The notes below the pieces were generated by a model. It was not told the DNA's origin, searched no databases, and worked only from the letters and a program-made list of their open reading frames with translations. A DNA stretch of 64,000 bases, from contig NZ_JAALFG010000001.1 in NCBI RefSeq assembly GCF_011058215.1, positions 5,001-69,000 of the forward strand, in the 5' to 3' direction. Each line of letters begins with the position of its first letter. The first letter of the stretch is position 1. The DNA comes from Devosia aurantiaca (GTDB lineage Bacteria > Pseudomonadota > Alphaproteobacteria > Rhizobiales > Devosiaceae). The position numbers and the translations under genes are program-made. Positions 7,857 through 17,685 of the stretch are shown here, in pieces.

Positions 7857-10124
7857 CTAGCCCATCGGCAGGTTCTGCTTCTCCACCCATCCCGTCAGCA
7901 AGGTCCGGATCGCCGCGCCATTGGCGCCGTCGCTCAAAGCCTCGGCCACAGCCGCGCGGATCGGCGCCAGTTCGAGATTGAGCACCATTTCCTTGATCGG
8001 ACCGATCGAGGCCGGCCCCATGGACAACCGGTTCATCCCGATCGCCATCAGCGCCAAGGCTTCCATCGGCTTGCCCGCCAATTCGCCGCACATGGTCACC
8101 GGCTTGCCGTGCCGTTCGGCCGCATCCACCACCATGCGGATGGCCCGCAGGCGCGGCAGCGCGATCGGATCATAGGCTTTCGACACGCGCGGATTAGCGC
8201 GATCGGCCGCCGTCAGAAACTGCACAAGGTCGTTCGAACCAATCGACACAAAATCGGCCTCGGGCAGGATCTGGTCGAGTTCGAACAGCAGCGATGGCAC
8301 TTCCACCATGGCGCCGATTTCAAGCCGCGACGGCACCGGCTGCCCGGAGCGCCGCAAGCGCTCGACTTCCTTGGCGATGACGCGCTTGGTTTGCAAAAAC
8401 TCGAACGTCTCGGTGACCATCGGCACGAGGATTTTGAGCGCACGGCCCTTCGCCGCCATCAGCAAGGCCCGAACCTGCGTCCGCAGCAGGCCCGGACGAT
8501 CAAGGCCGAGCCGGATCGAGCGATACCCCATGGCCGGGTTTTCTTCCGACGTCGCGCGCAGATACGGCAAAACCTTATCGCCACCGATGTCAAGGAGGCG
8601 GAAGACGACCGGCCGGTCGCCTGCCAGCGCCATGGCCTCGGCATAAAGCTCGGCCTGCTCCTGCAAACGCGGCAGGCGGCTCGCAATCATAAACTGCAAC
8701 TCGGTGCGGAAGAGACCGACACCGGCAGCACCGGTATCGTCCAGCATCGGCAAGTCGGCGACGAGCCCCGAATTGTGCAGCAAGGTGATTTCGATGCCGT
8801 CGCGCGTGACGGCAGGCTTTGATTTCAGTGCCGCATAATGCGCCCGCCGTCGCGCCGAAACCCGGACCTTGTCGATATAGGTCTGCTCGACCTCGGGCGT
8901 CGGCCGCACATGCACCTGCCCCGCCGGGCCGTCGATGATGATGTCGTCGCCGGTTTCGCAAACCGAAACGATTGAATCCGCCTGCCCCACCGCGACGATG
9001 CCGAGCGAGCGTGCGACAATGGCAACATGCGCCGTGGCGCCGCCTTCTTCCAGGACGATCCCGCGCAGCTTGGTGCGGTCATACTCCAGCAGTTCCGCCG
9101 GTCCCATATTGCGGGCGACGAGAATGGCATTGTCGGGCAAGTCGCGATGCGCTGGCTGCCCAGTATTGGTCAGGACGCGCAGCAGCCGATTGGCCAGGTC
9201 GTCGAGATCGTGCAGCCGGTCGCGGATATAGGGATCGGTCTGGCGCAGCATGCGCGCGCGTGTGTCATTCTGCACCCGCTCGACCGCCGCTTCCGCCGAA
9301 AGGCCATTGTCGATGGCTTCGCTCAAGCGTTTCACCCAGCCGCGGTCATTGGCGAACATGCGGTAGGTTTCAAGAATCTCGCGATGGTCCGAGGTCGGCT
9401 GCATGTCGCCATGGTCGAGCATGGCGTCGATCGAGACGCGCATCGAGGCCAGCGCCGCATCGAGCCGCAGCTTTTCGGCGTCGGTATCTTCGGCAATGAA
9501 ATTGTGCACGACGACGCGCGGGTCGTGCAGAACCACGGTGCCCAGGGCAATGCCATCGGTAAAGCTGACGCCGTTGAACATGCGTGGTCGCCTGAGGTCG
9601 ATATCGGACCCCGGCTTGATCAGATTGTCGAAGTCGGAGGTGGCGATCATCTCGGCCAGGATTGTGGCCGTAGTCAGCATCGCCTCGGTTTCATCCTCGC
9701 CGAAATGACGGTGATCCGAATTTTGTACCACCAGCACGCCCAGCATCTGCCCTGCGCGCAGGACAGGGACGCCGAGGAAAGAATTGTACTGGTCCTCACC
9801 CGTCTCCGGCCGATAGGCGAAAGCGGGATGGGCCGGTGCATTGTCGAGGCTGAGCGGCTCGGCTTCCGACGCGATCAGGCCGACAAGGCCCTCGCCCAGC
9901 CGCAGCGTCGTCATATGCACCGATTCTGCCTGGAGACCGCGAGTCGCGAAAAGCTCGAGCGCGCCATCGTCGCGCAACACGTAGAACGAGCAGACATCGG
10001 CGCGCATGTTGTCGGCGATGAGGTTGACGATCTTGTCGAGCCGCGCCTGCGAAGCCAGAGGCTCCGCCATGGTCTCGCGCAATTGCCGCAGCAGCACCCT
10101 TGGGCCGCCTATGGTCGTCACCAT
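7857..10124 (-). CDS. ptsP: Phosphoenolpyruvate-protein phosphotransferase PtsP (enzyme I-Ntr)
   Basis: First enzyme of the nitrogen-related phosphotransferase relay: takes phosphate from PEP and passes it to NPr, with regulatory outputs in carbon, nitrogen and potassium control. 755 residues. A GAF sensor domain fills roughly residues 20-160; the phosphohistidine domain carries GGATAHVAIVARSLG with the active His at about 366; the C-terminal PEP-binding barrel has the EVPSLLFELDQIL, IGSNDLVQF and MCGELAGKP motifs. Start at 10124 gives the family N-terminus MVTTIGGPRVLLRQLRETMAEP and is preceded by GAGG; a longer in-frame start at 10175 is not supported. Placed between lysC and prfA as in many Hyphomicrobiales. 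Confidence 0.95.
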   Translation of the reverse strand: MVTTIGGPRVLLRQLRETMAEPLASQARLDKIVNLIADNMRADVCSFYVLRDDGALELFATRGLQAESVHMTTLRLGEGLVGLIASEAEPLSLDNAPAHPAFAYRPETGEDQYNSFLGVPVLRAGQMLGVLVVQNSDHRHFGEDETEAMLTTATILAEMIATSDFDNLIKPGSDIDLRRPRMFNGVSFTDGIALGTVVLHDPRVVVHNFIAEDTDAEKLRLDAALASMRVSIDAMLDHGDMQPTSDHREILETYRMFANDRGWVKRLSEAIDNGLSAEAAVERVQNDTRARMLRQTDPYIRDRLHDLDDLANRLLRVLTNTGQPAHRDLPDNAILVARNMGPAELLEYDRTKLRGIVLEEGGATAHVAIVARSLGIVAVGQADSIVSVCETGDDIIIDGPAGQVHVRPTPEVEQTYIDKVRVSARRRAHYAALKSKPAVTRDGIEITLLHNSGLVADLPMLDDTGAAGVGLFRTELQFMIASRLPRLQEQAELYAEAMALAGDRPVVFRLLDIGGDKVLPYLRATSEENPAMGYRSIRLGLDRPGLLRTQVRALLMAAKGRALKILVPMVTETFEFLQTKRVIAKEVERLRRSGQPVPSRLEIGAMVEVPSLLFELDQILPEADFVSIGSNDLVQFLTAADRANPRVSKAYDPIALPRLRAIRMVVDAAERHGKPVTMCGELAGKPMEALALMAIGMNRLSMGPASIGPIKEMVLNLELAPIRAAVAEALSDGANGAAIRTLLTGWVEKQNLPMG

Positions 10125-10189
10125 TGCCTCAATCAGGCAGCTCGCAAAGCCGCCCCCTGTTAGGACGCGGCCCATTCCCCTCGAATAGG

Positions 10190-11454
10190 TCAGGCGTCCT
10201 TCTTGTCCAAACCGTAATAGGTGTGGAGCGCTCGAACCGCAAGCTCGGCATATTCTTCATCGATCAACACCGAGGTCTTGATCTCCGATGTGGTGATGAG
10301 CTGAATGTTGATACCCTTATCGGCCAGGGCCTTGAACATAGAGGCCGCAACGCCCGCATGGCTGCGCATGCCGACACCCACGACGGAGACCTTTGCCCCG
10401 CCGCGCGAGCCGGAAAGGCGGGCATATTCGAAGCGCCCGCCATTGTCTTCGAGCGCCTTGGTGGCCTTTTCATATTCGCTGTCGGGCACCGTAAAGGTGA
10501 TGTCGGTGGTCGCGCCGTCGTCGGCGATGTTCTGGACGATCATGTCGACGATGATGCCCTTGTCGGCCAGCGTGCCGAAAATGGCAGCTGCAACGCCGGG
10601 GCTATCTTTGACGTCGCGCAGTGTGATCTTGGCTTCGGCCTTGGCGAGAGTCACGCCCGAAACGATCTGCTTTTCCACGATCTCATCCTCATCGCAAACC
10701 AGTGTACCGGGTACGCCCGGCGTTCCATCGGGCGCAATCTGTGGCGCATCCGGATCATCAAAGCTCGAGCGCACCAGGAGGCGCACCTTGTAGGCCATCG
10801 CCATCTCGACCGAGCGGATCATCAAGACCTTGGCGCCGAGCGACGCCATCTCCAGCATTTCCTCAAAGGAAATCTTGGTCATGCGCTGCGCCTTGGGCAC
10901 GATACGCGGATCGGTCGTGTAAACACCGTCCACATCCGTATAGATGTCGCAACGGTCGGCACCGACCGCGGCCGCCACGGCCACCGCGGACGTATCCGAA
11001 CCACCGCGGCCCAGCGTCGTCAGCCGATTGTTGGGCGAAACGCCCTGGAAGCCGGTGATCACCGGCACCCAGCCATTGCTCATCCGGTCGTTGAGTTCGG
11101 TCGCATCGATGGCGGTAATGCGTGCCGCGCCATGAGCGTCGTCGGTATGGATCGGCACCTGCCAGCCGGCATAGGAGCGCGACTGGATGCCCATTTCCGC
11201 AAGCACGATAGCCATGAGGCCCGCAGTCACCTGCTCGCCCGAGGCCACGACGGCATCGTATTCGCGCGCGTCGTGCAGCTTCGATGCTTCGTTGACCCAG
11301 CCGACCAGCTCATTGGTCTTGCCGCTCATGGCCGAAACCACCACCGCCACTTCGTGACCGGCATCGACTTCGCGCTTCACATGGCGCGCGGCATTGCGGA
11401 TGCGTTCGACCGTGGCGACCGAAGTGCCCCGAACTTGACGACGATACGGGCCAT
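10190..11454 (-). CDS. lysC: Aspartate kinase (frame break close to the start)
   Basis: Phosphorylates aspartate, opening the pathway to lysine, threonine, methionine and diaminopimelate. 421 residues after repair: amino-acid kinase domain (KRMTKISFEEMLEMASLGAKVL and the FDDP segment), then two ACT domains in the last 160 residues that usually give feedback inhibition by lysine or threonine. The start is ATG at 11454, behind GGGGAAGC, reading MARIVVKFG; at the C run 11427-11430 one base is missing, and adding it gives KFGGTSVATVERIRN, the family's nucleotide-binding motif. Read without repair, the frame takes an unrelated upstream N-terminus. Essential pathway, so I read this as a sequence error. 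Confidence 0.93.
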
Positions 11455-11549
11455 TGCTTCCCCGAAACCCTGCCGAACCCGGCGGTACGCTTAATGTTGG
11501 CGGGGACATGCCATAAACGGGAAGCGCGATCAATGGTGAGCGTGTGCGA

Positions 11550-12082
11550 TCACGCCGGCACGTAACTAAGCCGCATGACGTCCCCGTCGATCTGCTCGTG
11601 GCTTTCCAAACGCAGCCGCGGTCGTGCTTCGGCAAAAAACTTGGTGCCGTGGCCCAGAACTTCGGGATGAAGGTAGATGCGGTATTCGTCGATCAGCCCC
11701 AGCTCCGTCAGCCGTTGCGCCAGCTTGGGCCCGCCGACCTCGATCTCGCCCTCATGCTCGGCCTTCAGCCGGCGAATATCAGCTACGAAATCCTCGCTCA
11801 GAAGCGTCGCATTGGGCCCGACGTCCTTCAGCGTCCGCGACACCACCCATTTCGGCGCCTTGCGCCACGCGACTGCAAATTCGTGCTCCGCTCCCCCCAG
11901 CCCGGCTGATCGACGTCCCAATAGTGCATCAGGCCGTAAAGCGTGCGGCCATAGAGGCTGCCCGTCAGCCCATCGGTCTGGTCAATAAAGTGCTGAAAGA
12001 GCTTGGAGCCAGGCGGCTGCATGCGGTCGTGATCCACGTAACCGTCGAGCGACTGGTTCATTCCGAAGAAAAGCTTGGCCAT
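11550..12082 (-). CDS. Dihydrofolate reductase-like (RibD C-terminal domain) protein, one frame break
   Basis: About 177 residues after repair. N-terminus MAKLFFGMNQSLDGYVD and the later segments WVVSRTL, IEVGGPKLAQRLTELGLIDEYRIYLHPEVLG are the hallmarks of the RibD C-terminal/DHFR-like family, NADPH-dependent reductases whose substrate is often unknown. The frame breaks at a run of six C at 11893-11898; one more base joins QPGWG to GAEHEFAVAWRKAPKW. Start ATG has AGGGAG six bases upstream. It faces away from an HxlR regulator across 99 bp, which suggests that regulator controls it. The pair sits between lysC and ubiG, which I recall as close neighbours in related genomes. Confidence 0.8.
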
Positions 12083-12181
12083 GTCGCACTCCCTTGCTGC
12101 GTTTCTTTCCTTGCAACCTGTGATAGCAGTGGGCCGGAGCAAGAAACCACCTCTATTTTGCAACTGGTCAGGAGTGAAGCG

Positions 12182-12739
12182 ATGAAGCTGAGACGGTCCG
12201 GATGCCCGATCAATCTGACGCTTGAAACATTTGGCGACCGCTGGAGCCTGATCATCCTGCGCGACACAATGTTCGGTGGGCGCCGACGCAGCTTCCGATC
12301 CTATCTGACCGAAAGCCTTGAAGGCATCGCGTCCAATATCCTGTCCGACCGCCTGCAGCGCCTGACCGCCAGCGGTCTGCTCACCCGGTCCGCTGATCCA
12401 ACTCATAAGCAGCGCGTGGTTTATAGCCTCACCGAACAAGCCATCGAGCTGGTGCCTCTCATGGCATTCATGGGCAGCTGGGGCATTCGGCACGCCCACC
12501 CTTCCGTCGAGTTGTCGGCCCGGGCCCAAGTTCTCGAGGATGGCGGGCCACAACTTTGGACTGAGTTCATGGACGAATTGCGCCATATCCATCTGGGCTC
12601 ACCCGCCCCTCTTGCCTCTGCCCTAGCCAAGATGGAGGCGGCCTATCAGGCATCGGTGGCAGGCCACGCCTGCGACACGCCGCGCCTTGCCCCTGCCACT
12701 CTCGATGGGTCATATCGGACAAACGGAGCCGCCCCATGA
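12182..12739 (+). CDS. HxlR family transcriptional regulator
   Basis: 185 residues. The winged helix of the HxlR family is plain in the first 95 residues: [24 protein letters not shown], the [12 protein letters not shown] segment, [20 protein letters not shown] and the wing [15 protein letters not shown]. HxlR proteins typically sense electrophiles or aldehydes and regulate divergent oxidoreductase genes. Start ATG is preceded by CAGGAG; the longer frame upstream has no support. Divergent from the DHFR-like gene. Its last four bases overlap the ubiG start as ATGA, so ubiG translation may be coupled to it. Ligand unknown. Confidence 0.88.
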   Translation: MKLRRSGCPINLTLETFGDRWSLIILRDTMFGGRRRSFRSYLTESLEGIASNILSDRLQRLTASGLLTRSADPTHKQRVVYSLTEQAIELVPLMAFMGSWGIRHAHPSVELSARAQVLEDGGPQLWTEFMDELRHIHLGSPAPLASALAKMEAAYQASVAGHACDTPRLAPATLDGSYRTNGAAP

Positions 12740-13476
12740 CCGAGACCACCGTCAACGACGCCGAAATTGCCAAATTCACCGCCATGGCGGAGCAGTGGTG
12801 GGACCCCAAGGGCAAGTTCAAGCCGCTCCACAAATTCAATCCGGTCCGCCTCGCCTATATCCGCGACAATCTGGTGCGCCATTTCGGACGCGATGCTACC
12901 TCGATCCGACCCTTCGAAGGGCTCACCATCCTCGATGTCGGCTGCGGCGGCGGCTTGCTCTGCGAACCGCTGACCCGCCTCGGCGCCACCGTCACCGGCA
13001 TCGACGCGGCCGAGCGCAACATCGCCATCGCCCGCATCCATGCCGAACAGTCGGGCCTTGCGATCGACTACCGCGCCACCACCAGCGAAGCCTTGGTCGC
13101 CGCCGGCGAGCGCTTCGATGTCGTGCTCAACATGGAAGTGGTCGAACACGTCGACAACGTGACCCTTTACATGAAATCCTGTGCCGACCTCGTGGCGCCG
13201 GGCGGCCTCATGTTCACCGCTACGCTCAACCGCACCGCCCGCTCCATGGCCTTTGCGGTGATCGGCGCCGAATATGTTTTGCGCTGGCTGCCGCGCGGCA
13301 CGCACGACTGGAACAAGTTTTTGACGCCCGAAGAAATCAAGGCGCAGATCCGCCGCAACAATCTGCGGGTCACGGGCGAGACCGGCGTGGTCTTTCATCC
13401 CCTCGCCGATGAGTGGAAGCTCTCGTCCGACATGGGCATCAACTACATGGTCCTTGCCGAGCGCCGCACAGCATAA
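12736..13476 (+). CDS. ubiG: Ubiquinone biosynthesis O-methyltransferase UbiG
   Basis: Carries out both O-methylations in ubiquinone synthesis using SAM. 246 residues with the family signature near the start ([29 protein letters not shown]), SAM motif [16 protein letters not shown] at about residues 70-84, motif II around [16 protein letters not shown], and the C-terminal YMVLAERR. The start overlaps the HxlR stop by four bases, an unusual arrangement since ubiG is normally independent of such a regulator. Peripheral to the cytoplasmic membrane in the Ubi complex by analogy with E. coli. Confidence 0.95.
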   Translation: MTETTVNDAEIAKFTAMAEQWWDPKGKFKPLHKFNPVRLAYIRDNLVRHFGRDATSIRPFEGLTILDVGCGGGLLCEPLTRLGATVTGIDAAERNIAIARIHAEQSGLAIDYRATTSEALVAAGERFDVVLNMEVVEHVDNVTLYMKSCADLVAPGGLMFTATLNRTARSMAFAVIGAEYVLRWLPRGTHDWNKFLTPEEIKAQIRRNNLRVTGETGVVFHPLADEWKLSSDMGINYMVLAERRTA

Positions 13477-13478
13477 AC

Positions 13479-13502
13479 CGGCCGCCCCAAAGGACGGCCG
13501 GC
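13479..13502. terminator. Hairpin between ubiG and the Gly-rich gene
   Basis: Arms CCGGCCG and CGGCCGG with a 10-base loop, directly after the ubiG stop and before the convergent gene. No T tract follows on either strand, so it would be a weak or Rho-assisted terminator. Confidence 0.5.
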
Positions 13503-13528
13503 AGCATGTTCTGATGGGCTGGGGAGGA

Positions 13529-14374
13529 TCAGAACACGTAGACCATCAGCGTCTGGCCCTGGCGTTGCACGCCAAGAACATGGCCGGGCTGCTTGTTGGT
13601 GCGGCTGAGCGCTGCATTGATCAGCGCGTCACCGGCCACCTGACCCACCAGCTGGTGGTAGCTCGGATTGTTAGCCAGCCAATTGGCGATCTGATTGCGC
13701 ACATCGCGGCAGACCTGGACCGGGATCAGCTGAATGGAGCTGGCGCGGTTCCAGCCGCTCATCTTGCTGTTCTGGAACAGCGAGATAAGCTGGTTCGGGT
13801 TCGAATTGGCACAAGCGGAGCTGCTCGAGCCAAACCCACCGCCCGACCCGCTGCGCAGAATGGCGAAGCCGCCGCTACCATTACTGCCGTTGGCACCGTT
13901 ACTGCCGTTATTGCCGCCACCGCCATTGTTGCCGTTGCCGCCGTTCCCACCATTGCCGCCATTACCGCCATTGCCACCACCTGGCAGACGAACATCGACA
14001 TCGATCAGGTTCGGCCCGCCGACATTGGCGCCGATGCCGACATCGCCAAGATTGACATTGGCATCGACGATGCCGCTCGATCCGAGCACCGTCGCACCCA
14101 CCAGCGGCTCCGAACCCGAACCGATATTAGCGCTGACCAGACCATCGCTGCCGCCCAGGCCGACATTGATCGCGCCGGACGATCCGGCATTGTCGCCGAC
14201 CGTGACCAGCGCCCCGCTATCGGAACCACCAACGATGCCGAGAACACTCGAGTCGCTCGATCCGCTGCCGCCGCCGAGCAGGCCGCCGCCACCGCCGAGA
14301 AGTTGTGCCTGTGCCATCGACGGGATGAGCATGGCGGAGAATGCGAGAGCTGCAAAATAACGCTTTAAAATCAT
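13529..14374 (-). CDS. Secreted Gly/Asn/Ser-rich protein of unknown function
   Basis: 281 residues with a clear signal peptide (hydrophobic FAALAFSAMLIPSM then AQAQ; cleavage near residue 23). Three parts follow: residues 25-130, rich in Gly, Ser and Val with loosely repeated VGG-S-GALVTVG-like units; residues 132-167, nearly all Gly and Asn (GGNGGNGGN pattern, then NNGSNGANGSNG); and a compact C-terminal domain (about 185-281) with two cysteines at 188 and 222 and the ending QRQGQTLMVYVF. The start has AAAGGAGGTAGTC before it, a near-perfect ribosome binding site, hinting at strong expression. I do not recognise a family. Surface or periplasmic location is inferred. Confidence 0.8.
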   Translation of the reverse strand: MILKRYFAALAFSAMLIPSMAQAQLLGGGGGLLGGGSGSSDSSVLGIVGGSDSGALVTVGDNAGSSGAINVGLGGSDGLVSANIGSGSEPLVGATVLGSSGIVDANVNLGDVGIGANVGGPNLIDVDVRLPGGGNGGNGGNGGNGGNGNNGGGGNNGSNGANGSNGSGGFAILRSGSGGGFGSSSSACANSNPNQLISLFQNSKMSGWNRASSIQLIPVQVCRDVRNQIANWLANNPSYHQLVGQVAGDALINAALSRTNKQPGHVLGVQRQGQTLMVYVF

Positions 14375-14522
14375 GACTACCTCCTTTGACAATGGCCGTA
14401 TCGCCATGTTGAGCAAGATAATCTGCTGACTGAGGATCCGGCATAATTCGATGTTGTACTTACTTTTTCTAACAGCTAATTATCTGGTTACCGATTTATA
14501 TTCGAAATTGGTCTTTTAACTT

Positions 14523-14822
14523 TCATAAAACATATAAAGAGTTTGATTTGCCATTATGTAGAACTGGAAATGCATCCGGCCAGAAAGCCCCTGCATCGAG
14601 GACGACATAAAGGTCTCTATCCACCCCTTGTCCTTCCATGAGATCGCAGATGGTCGGCACCAGTTGGGTCGGTTGCGGATGTTCGGGGAGCCGGCGCACG
14701 AGGCGGCCGTCATATCGATGCTCGAGCACGCCGGCGCACAGTTCCGCCCCGTGCACAAACAGAAACAATGCACTCTTACCCTTGGGCACTTGGTGCTCGG
14801 TGATCGAAAGATATCTCGTCAT
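14523..14822 (-). CDS. Hypothetical protein, 99 residues
   Basis: A plausible but unrecognised short protein: MTRYLSITEHQVPKGKSALFLFVHGAEL followed by a Leu/Val-rich middle (PTQLVPTICDLMEGQG, DLYVVLDAGAFWPDAF). No signal peptide or membrane span. The 3' quarter uses many A/T-ending codons (AAT, TCA, TTA, TAT, GTT) unlike its neighbours, and it is followed by about 100 bp of AT-rich DNA, so it may be of foreign origin. A GTGGGGC just before the ATG is a weak ribosome binding site. Orphan, not in an operon. Confidence 0.45.
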   Translation of the reverse strand: MTRYLSITEHQVPKGKSALFLFVHGAELCAGVLEHRYDGRLVRRLPEHPQPTQLVPTICDLMEGQGVDRDLYVVLDAGAFWPDAFPVLHNGKSNSLYVL

Positions 14823-14985
14823 GCCCCACCACGCGCAAACCGGGCGATGTTTCCCGATGATTGGCTCGGGCGTGGTGTTTGGCGCCTTGACGGGCCCTTA
14901 AGACCTATCCCGCTTGGCAGATCTGCGATCCGTAAATGCCCGCAGGCACGCACCCCGCATGTTCGCTGTCACGATTTTGATGCCA

Positions 14986-15009
14986 CAACCGTACCCGCCG
15001 GTACGGTTG
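14986..15009. promoter_or_regulatory. Perfect 24-bp inverted repeat upstream of ilvD
   Basis: Ten-base arms CAACCGTACC and GGTACGGTTG separated by CGCC, 79 bases before the ilvD start. No T tract follows, so an operator or a 5'-leader hairpin is more likely than a terminator. The binding protein, if any, is unknown. Confidence 0.45.
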
Positions 15010-15088
15010 TCCTTGCCCGTGTCCTGGAATGGGTCTAGAGAAAAGCAAAACACCGGTCCCACCGGCAGCCTTGTCGAGGAATAGTCTC

Positions 15089-16942
15089 ATGCCCGTCTAT
15101 CGTTCCCGCACCACCACCCATGGCCGCAACATGGCCGGCGCCCGCGGGCTCTGGCGCGCCACGGGCATGAAGGACGGCGATTTTGGCAAGCCCATTATTG
15201 CCGTGGTCAATTCCTTCACGCAGTTCGTCCCCGGCCACGTCCACCTCAAGGACCTCGGCCAGCTGGTCGCGCGCGAAATCGAGGCAGCGGGCGGCGTCGC
15301 CAAGGAATTCAACACCATCGCGGTCGATGACGGCATCGCCATGGGCCATGACGGCATGCTCTATTCGCTGCCAAGCCGCGACATCATCGCGGACTCGGTG
15401 GAATACATGGTCAACGCCCACACCGCCGATGCCATGGTCTGCATTTCCAACTGCGACAAGATCACCCCCGGCATGCTCAATGCCGCCATGAGCCTCAACA
15501 TCCCGGTGGTCTTCGTTTCCGGCGGTCCGATGGAAGCGGGCAAGGCCATAGTCAAGGGCAAGCTGCAGGCGCTCGATCTCGTCGATGCCATGGTCATGGC
15601 TGCCGACGAGCACTACACCGACGAAGAAGTGCAGGCCGTCGAGGAAGCCGCCTGCCCCACCTGCGGCTCCTGCTCGGGCATGTTCACCGCCAACTCCATG
15701 AACTGCTTGACCGAAGCGCTGGGCCTGTCGCTGCCCGGCAACGGCTCGACGCTCGCTACCCATTCCGATCGCAAGCGCCTGTTCCAGGAAGCCGGCCACC
15801 TCATCGTCGATCTCGCCCGCCGCTATTACGAGCAGGACGACGAAACCGTGCTGCCGCGTTCCATTGCCACCAAGCAGGCCTTCGAAAACGCCATGTCGCT
15901 CGATATCGCCATGGGCGGCTCGACCAACACCGTCCTGCACATCCTTGCCGCAGCCCATGAAGGCGGCGTCGATTTCACCATGGACGACATCGATCGCCTG
16001 TCGCGCAAGGTGCCGGTCCTCTCCAAGGTCGCTCCTGCCAAGAACGACGTCCATATGGAAGACGTCCACCGCGCCGGGGGCATTTTTGCCATCCTCGGCC
16101 AGCTCGATCGCGCCGGCCTGATCAACCGCCGCGAACCGACCGTCCATGCCTCCACCATGGGCGACGCGCTCGACAAGTGGGACATTTCCCGCACCAATTC
16201 GGAAAGCGTGCGCCAGTTCTATATGGCCGCACCCGGCGGCGTGCGCACCACCGAGGCCTTTTCCCAGTCCAACCGCTGGACCGAGCTAGACCTCGATCGC
16301 CAGAACGGCGTCATCCGTTCCGCCGAGTCGCCGTTCAGCAAGGACGGCGGCCTCGCCGTGCTCAAGGGCAATATCGCCCTCGACGGCTGCATCGTCAAAA
16401 CCGCCGGGGTCGACGAGTCGATCCTCAAGTTCACTGGCCCTGCGCGCGTCTTTGAATCGCAGGACATGACCGTCAAGGCCATCCTTTCCAACGAAATCAA
16501 GGAAGGCGACGTCATCGTCATCCGCTACGAAGGCCCGCGCGGCGGCCCCGGCATGCAGGAAATGCTCTACCCGACGAGCTACCTTAAGTCCAAGGGCCTC
16601 GGCAAAGCCTGCGCCCTTCTGACCGACGGACGCTTTTCCGGCGGCACCTCCGGTCTTTCCATTGGCCACGTATCCCCCGAAGCTGCCGAAGGCGGCGCCA
16701 TCGGCCTCGTGCGGGAAGGCGACATCATCGAGATCGACATCCCCAACCGCACGGTCAACGTCCTCGTTCCCGAAGCCGAAATGCACCGCCGCCGCGACCA
16801 GCAAAACGACGTCGGCTGGAAACCCGCCGAACCGCGCAAGCGTAAGGTCACCACGGCCCTCAAGGCCTACGCGGCTTTCGTCACCTCTGCCTCGAAGGGC
16901 GCCGTGCGCGATACGACCGAGATCGACAAGCTCTGGAATTGA
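15089..16942 (+). CDS. ilvD: Dihydroxy-acid dehydratase
   Basis: Third enzyme of valine, leucine and isoleucine synthesis; dehydrates 2,3-dihydroxy acids with an iron-sulfur cluster. 617 residues, full length. Cluster ligands visible as CISNCDK (Cys118 and Cys122) and the [19 protein letters not shown] block near residue 195; the C-terminal domain has [22 protein letters not shown]. Start at 15089 ([14 protein letters not shown]) fits the family and is preceded by GAGGAA; an earlier in-frame start 20 codons upstream adds unrelated residues. Monocistronic here, with a 24-bp inverted repeat upstream. Confidence 0.96.
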   Translation: MPVYRSRTTTHGRNMAGARGLWRATGMKDGDFGKPIIAVVNSFTQFVPGHVHLKDLGQLVAREIEAAGGVAKEFNTIAVDDGIAMGHDGMLYSLPSRDIIADSVEYMVNAHTADAMVCISNCDKITPGMLNAAMSLNIPVVFVSGGPMEAGKAIVKGKLQALDLVDAMVMAADEHYTDEEVQAVEEAACPTCGSCSGMFTANSMNCLTEALGLSLPGNGSTLATHSDRKRLFQEAGHLIVDLARRYYEQDDETVLPRSIATKQAFENAMSLDIAMGGSTNTVLHILAAAHEGGVDFTMDDIDRLSRKVPVLSKVAPAKNDVHMEDVHRAGGIFAILGQLDRAGLINRREPTVHASTMGDALDKWDISRTNSESVRQFYMAAPGGVRTTEAFSQSNRWTELDLDRQNGVIRSAESPFSKDGGLAVLKGNIALDGCIVKTAGVDESILKFTGPARVFESQDMTVKAILSNEIKEGDVIVIRYEGPRGGPGMQEMLYPTSYLKSKGLGKACALLTDGRFSGGTSGLSIGHVSPEAAEGGAIGLVREGDIIEIDIPNRTVNVLVPEAEMHRRRDQQNDVGWKPAEPRKRKVTTALKAYAAFVTSASKGAVRDTTEIDKLWN

Positions 16943-16972
16943 CGCCGTTTTTATTGTGACAAAGGTCCGCAA

Positions 16973-16996
16973 GACCTCATCCTGAGCGATGAGGTC
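16973..16996. repeat. Palindromic repeat, family A (short copy)
   Basis: GACCTCATC and GATGAGGTC arms around CTGAGC, 30 bp after ilvD. Same motif as the longer copies at 24315, 30181, 33898 and 60814. May also serve as a 3'-end hairpin for ilvD. Confidence 0.6.
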
Positions 16997-17139
16997 AGGG
17001 GAGCGACGTCTCTTCACGACAAACACGTGACAAGCACCTCTTCCGGTGCTAACACGCACGCAGCCTTTTCAGCGGTCTGCAAGACAGCTGATTTGGTCAG
17101 GTTCGATAGCGGGGATTCCACCCTCCCTATCGAACCGAC

Positions 17140-17598
17140 CTAATCCGCGAAGCAGGCTGCTGGTCGCGCCGGATAGATCAGGAAGACCTGATCGTCGCTA
17201 TCCATCAAATTTCCTGAAAAGCCATCAAAGCCTTCGAGTTCGAGAAATCGAACCACCGAAAGCTCGAGCCCGTCATTGCGCGGCAAAAGATTGAAATAGC
17301 CCCCGTCGCCTTCGAGCGCACAAAGGTCCTCCCGGCAATAGGCAAGGCCGGAGTAAACGCTCCCGTCGCGCAGGGTAAAGCTGAGATCGAGCGTGATGTC
17401 GTAGCCGGGCTCCTGCCATTCGGAATAGCCGAGCGCGATGGTCGAGACCCGCTGGCGCGGATGGCGGCTCAAATGCGCCCGGTCATAGGCGCGGGCGTAA
17501 CAATCGCCGGGCTCACCAAGCACCGGATCGAGGATCCCCGCTGCCATCGCCGGTACGCTGAACGTCGCCGCAACAAGAGCGGCTGCCACCATCTTCAT
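17140..17598 (-). CDS. Secreted hypothetical protein
   Basis: 152 residues with a signal peptide (MKMVAAALVAATFSVPAMAA, cleavage near residue 20). The mature part has four cysteines (CYARAY, YCREDLC, and a final ACFAD), which would suit disulfides in the periplasm, and alternating polar/hydrophobic strands such as GYDITLDLSFTLRDGSVYSGLAYC. No family recognised. Start at 17598 is preferred over an ATG six bases upstream because GGGGGA lies six bases before it. Convergent with ilvD, same strand as the aldo/keto reductase. Confidence 0.7.
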   Translation of the reverse strand: MKMVAAALVAATFSVPAMAAGILDPVLGEPGDCYARAYDRAHLSRHPRQRVSTIALGYSEWQEPGYDITLDLSFTLRDGSVYSGLAYCREDLCALEGDGGYFNLLPRNDGLELSVVRFLELEGFDGFSGNLMDSDDQVFLIYPARPAACFAD

Positions 17599-17642
17599 GA
17601 CCATTCCCCCAAGCCTGAGGCGAATAGTTCCACGGCATAACA

Positions 17643-17675
17643 GCTCCCGGCAAGCGGTTTTGCTTCGCCGGGAGC
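17643..17675. terminator. Hairpin after the aldo/keto reductase gene
   Basis: Arms GCTCCCGGC and GCCGGGAGC extended by GC-rich pairs with one bulge, ten bases past the reductase stop. No T tract, so a weak or Rho-assisted terminator. Confidence 0.45.
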
Positions 17676-17685
17676 GGACGTGCTT

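Noticed and set aside
9027..10163. A 378-codon plus-strand open frame
   Set aside because: Shadow of ptsP in a high-GC region; no ribosome binding site or family match.
15035..16147. A 370-codon minus-strand open frame
   Set aside because: Shadow of ilvD.
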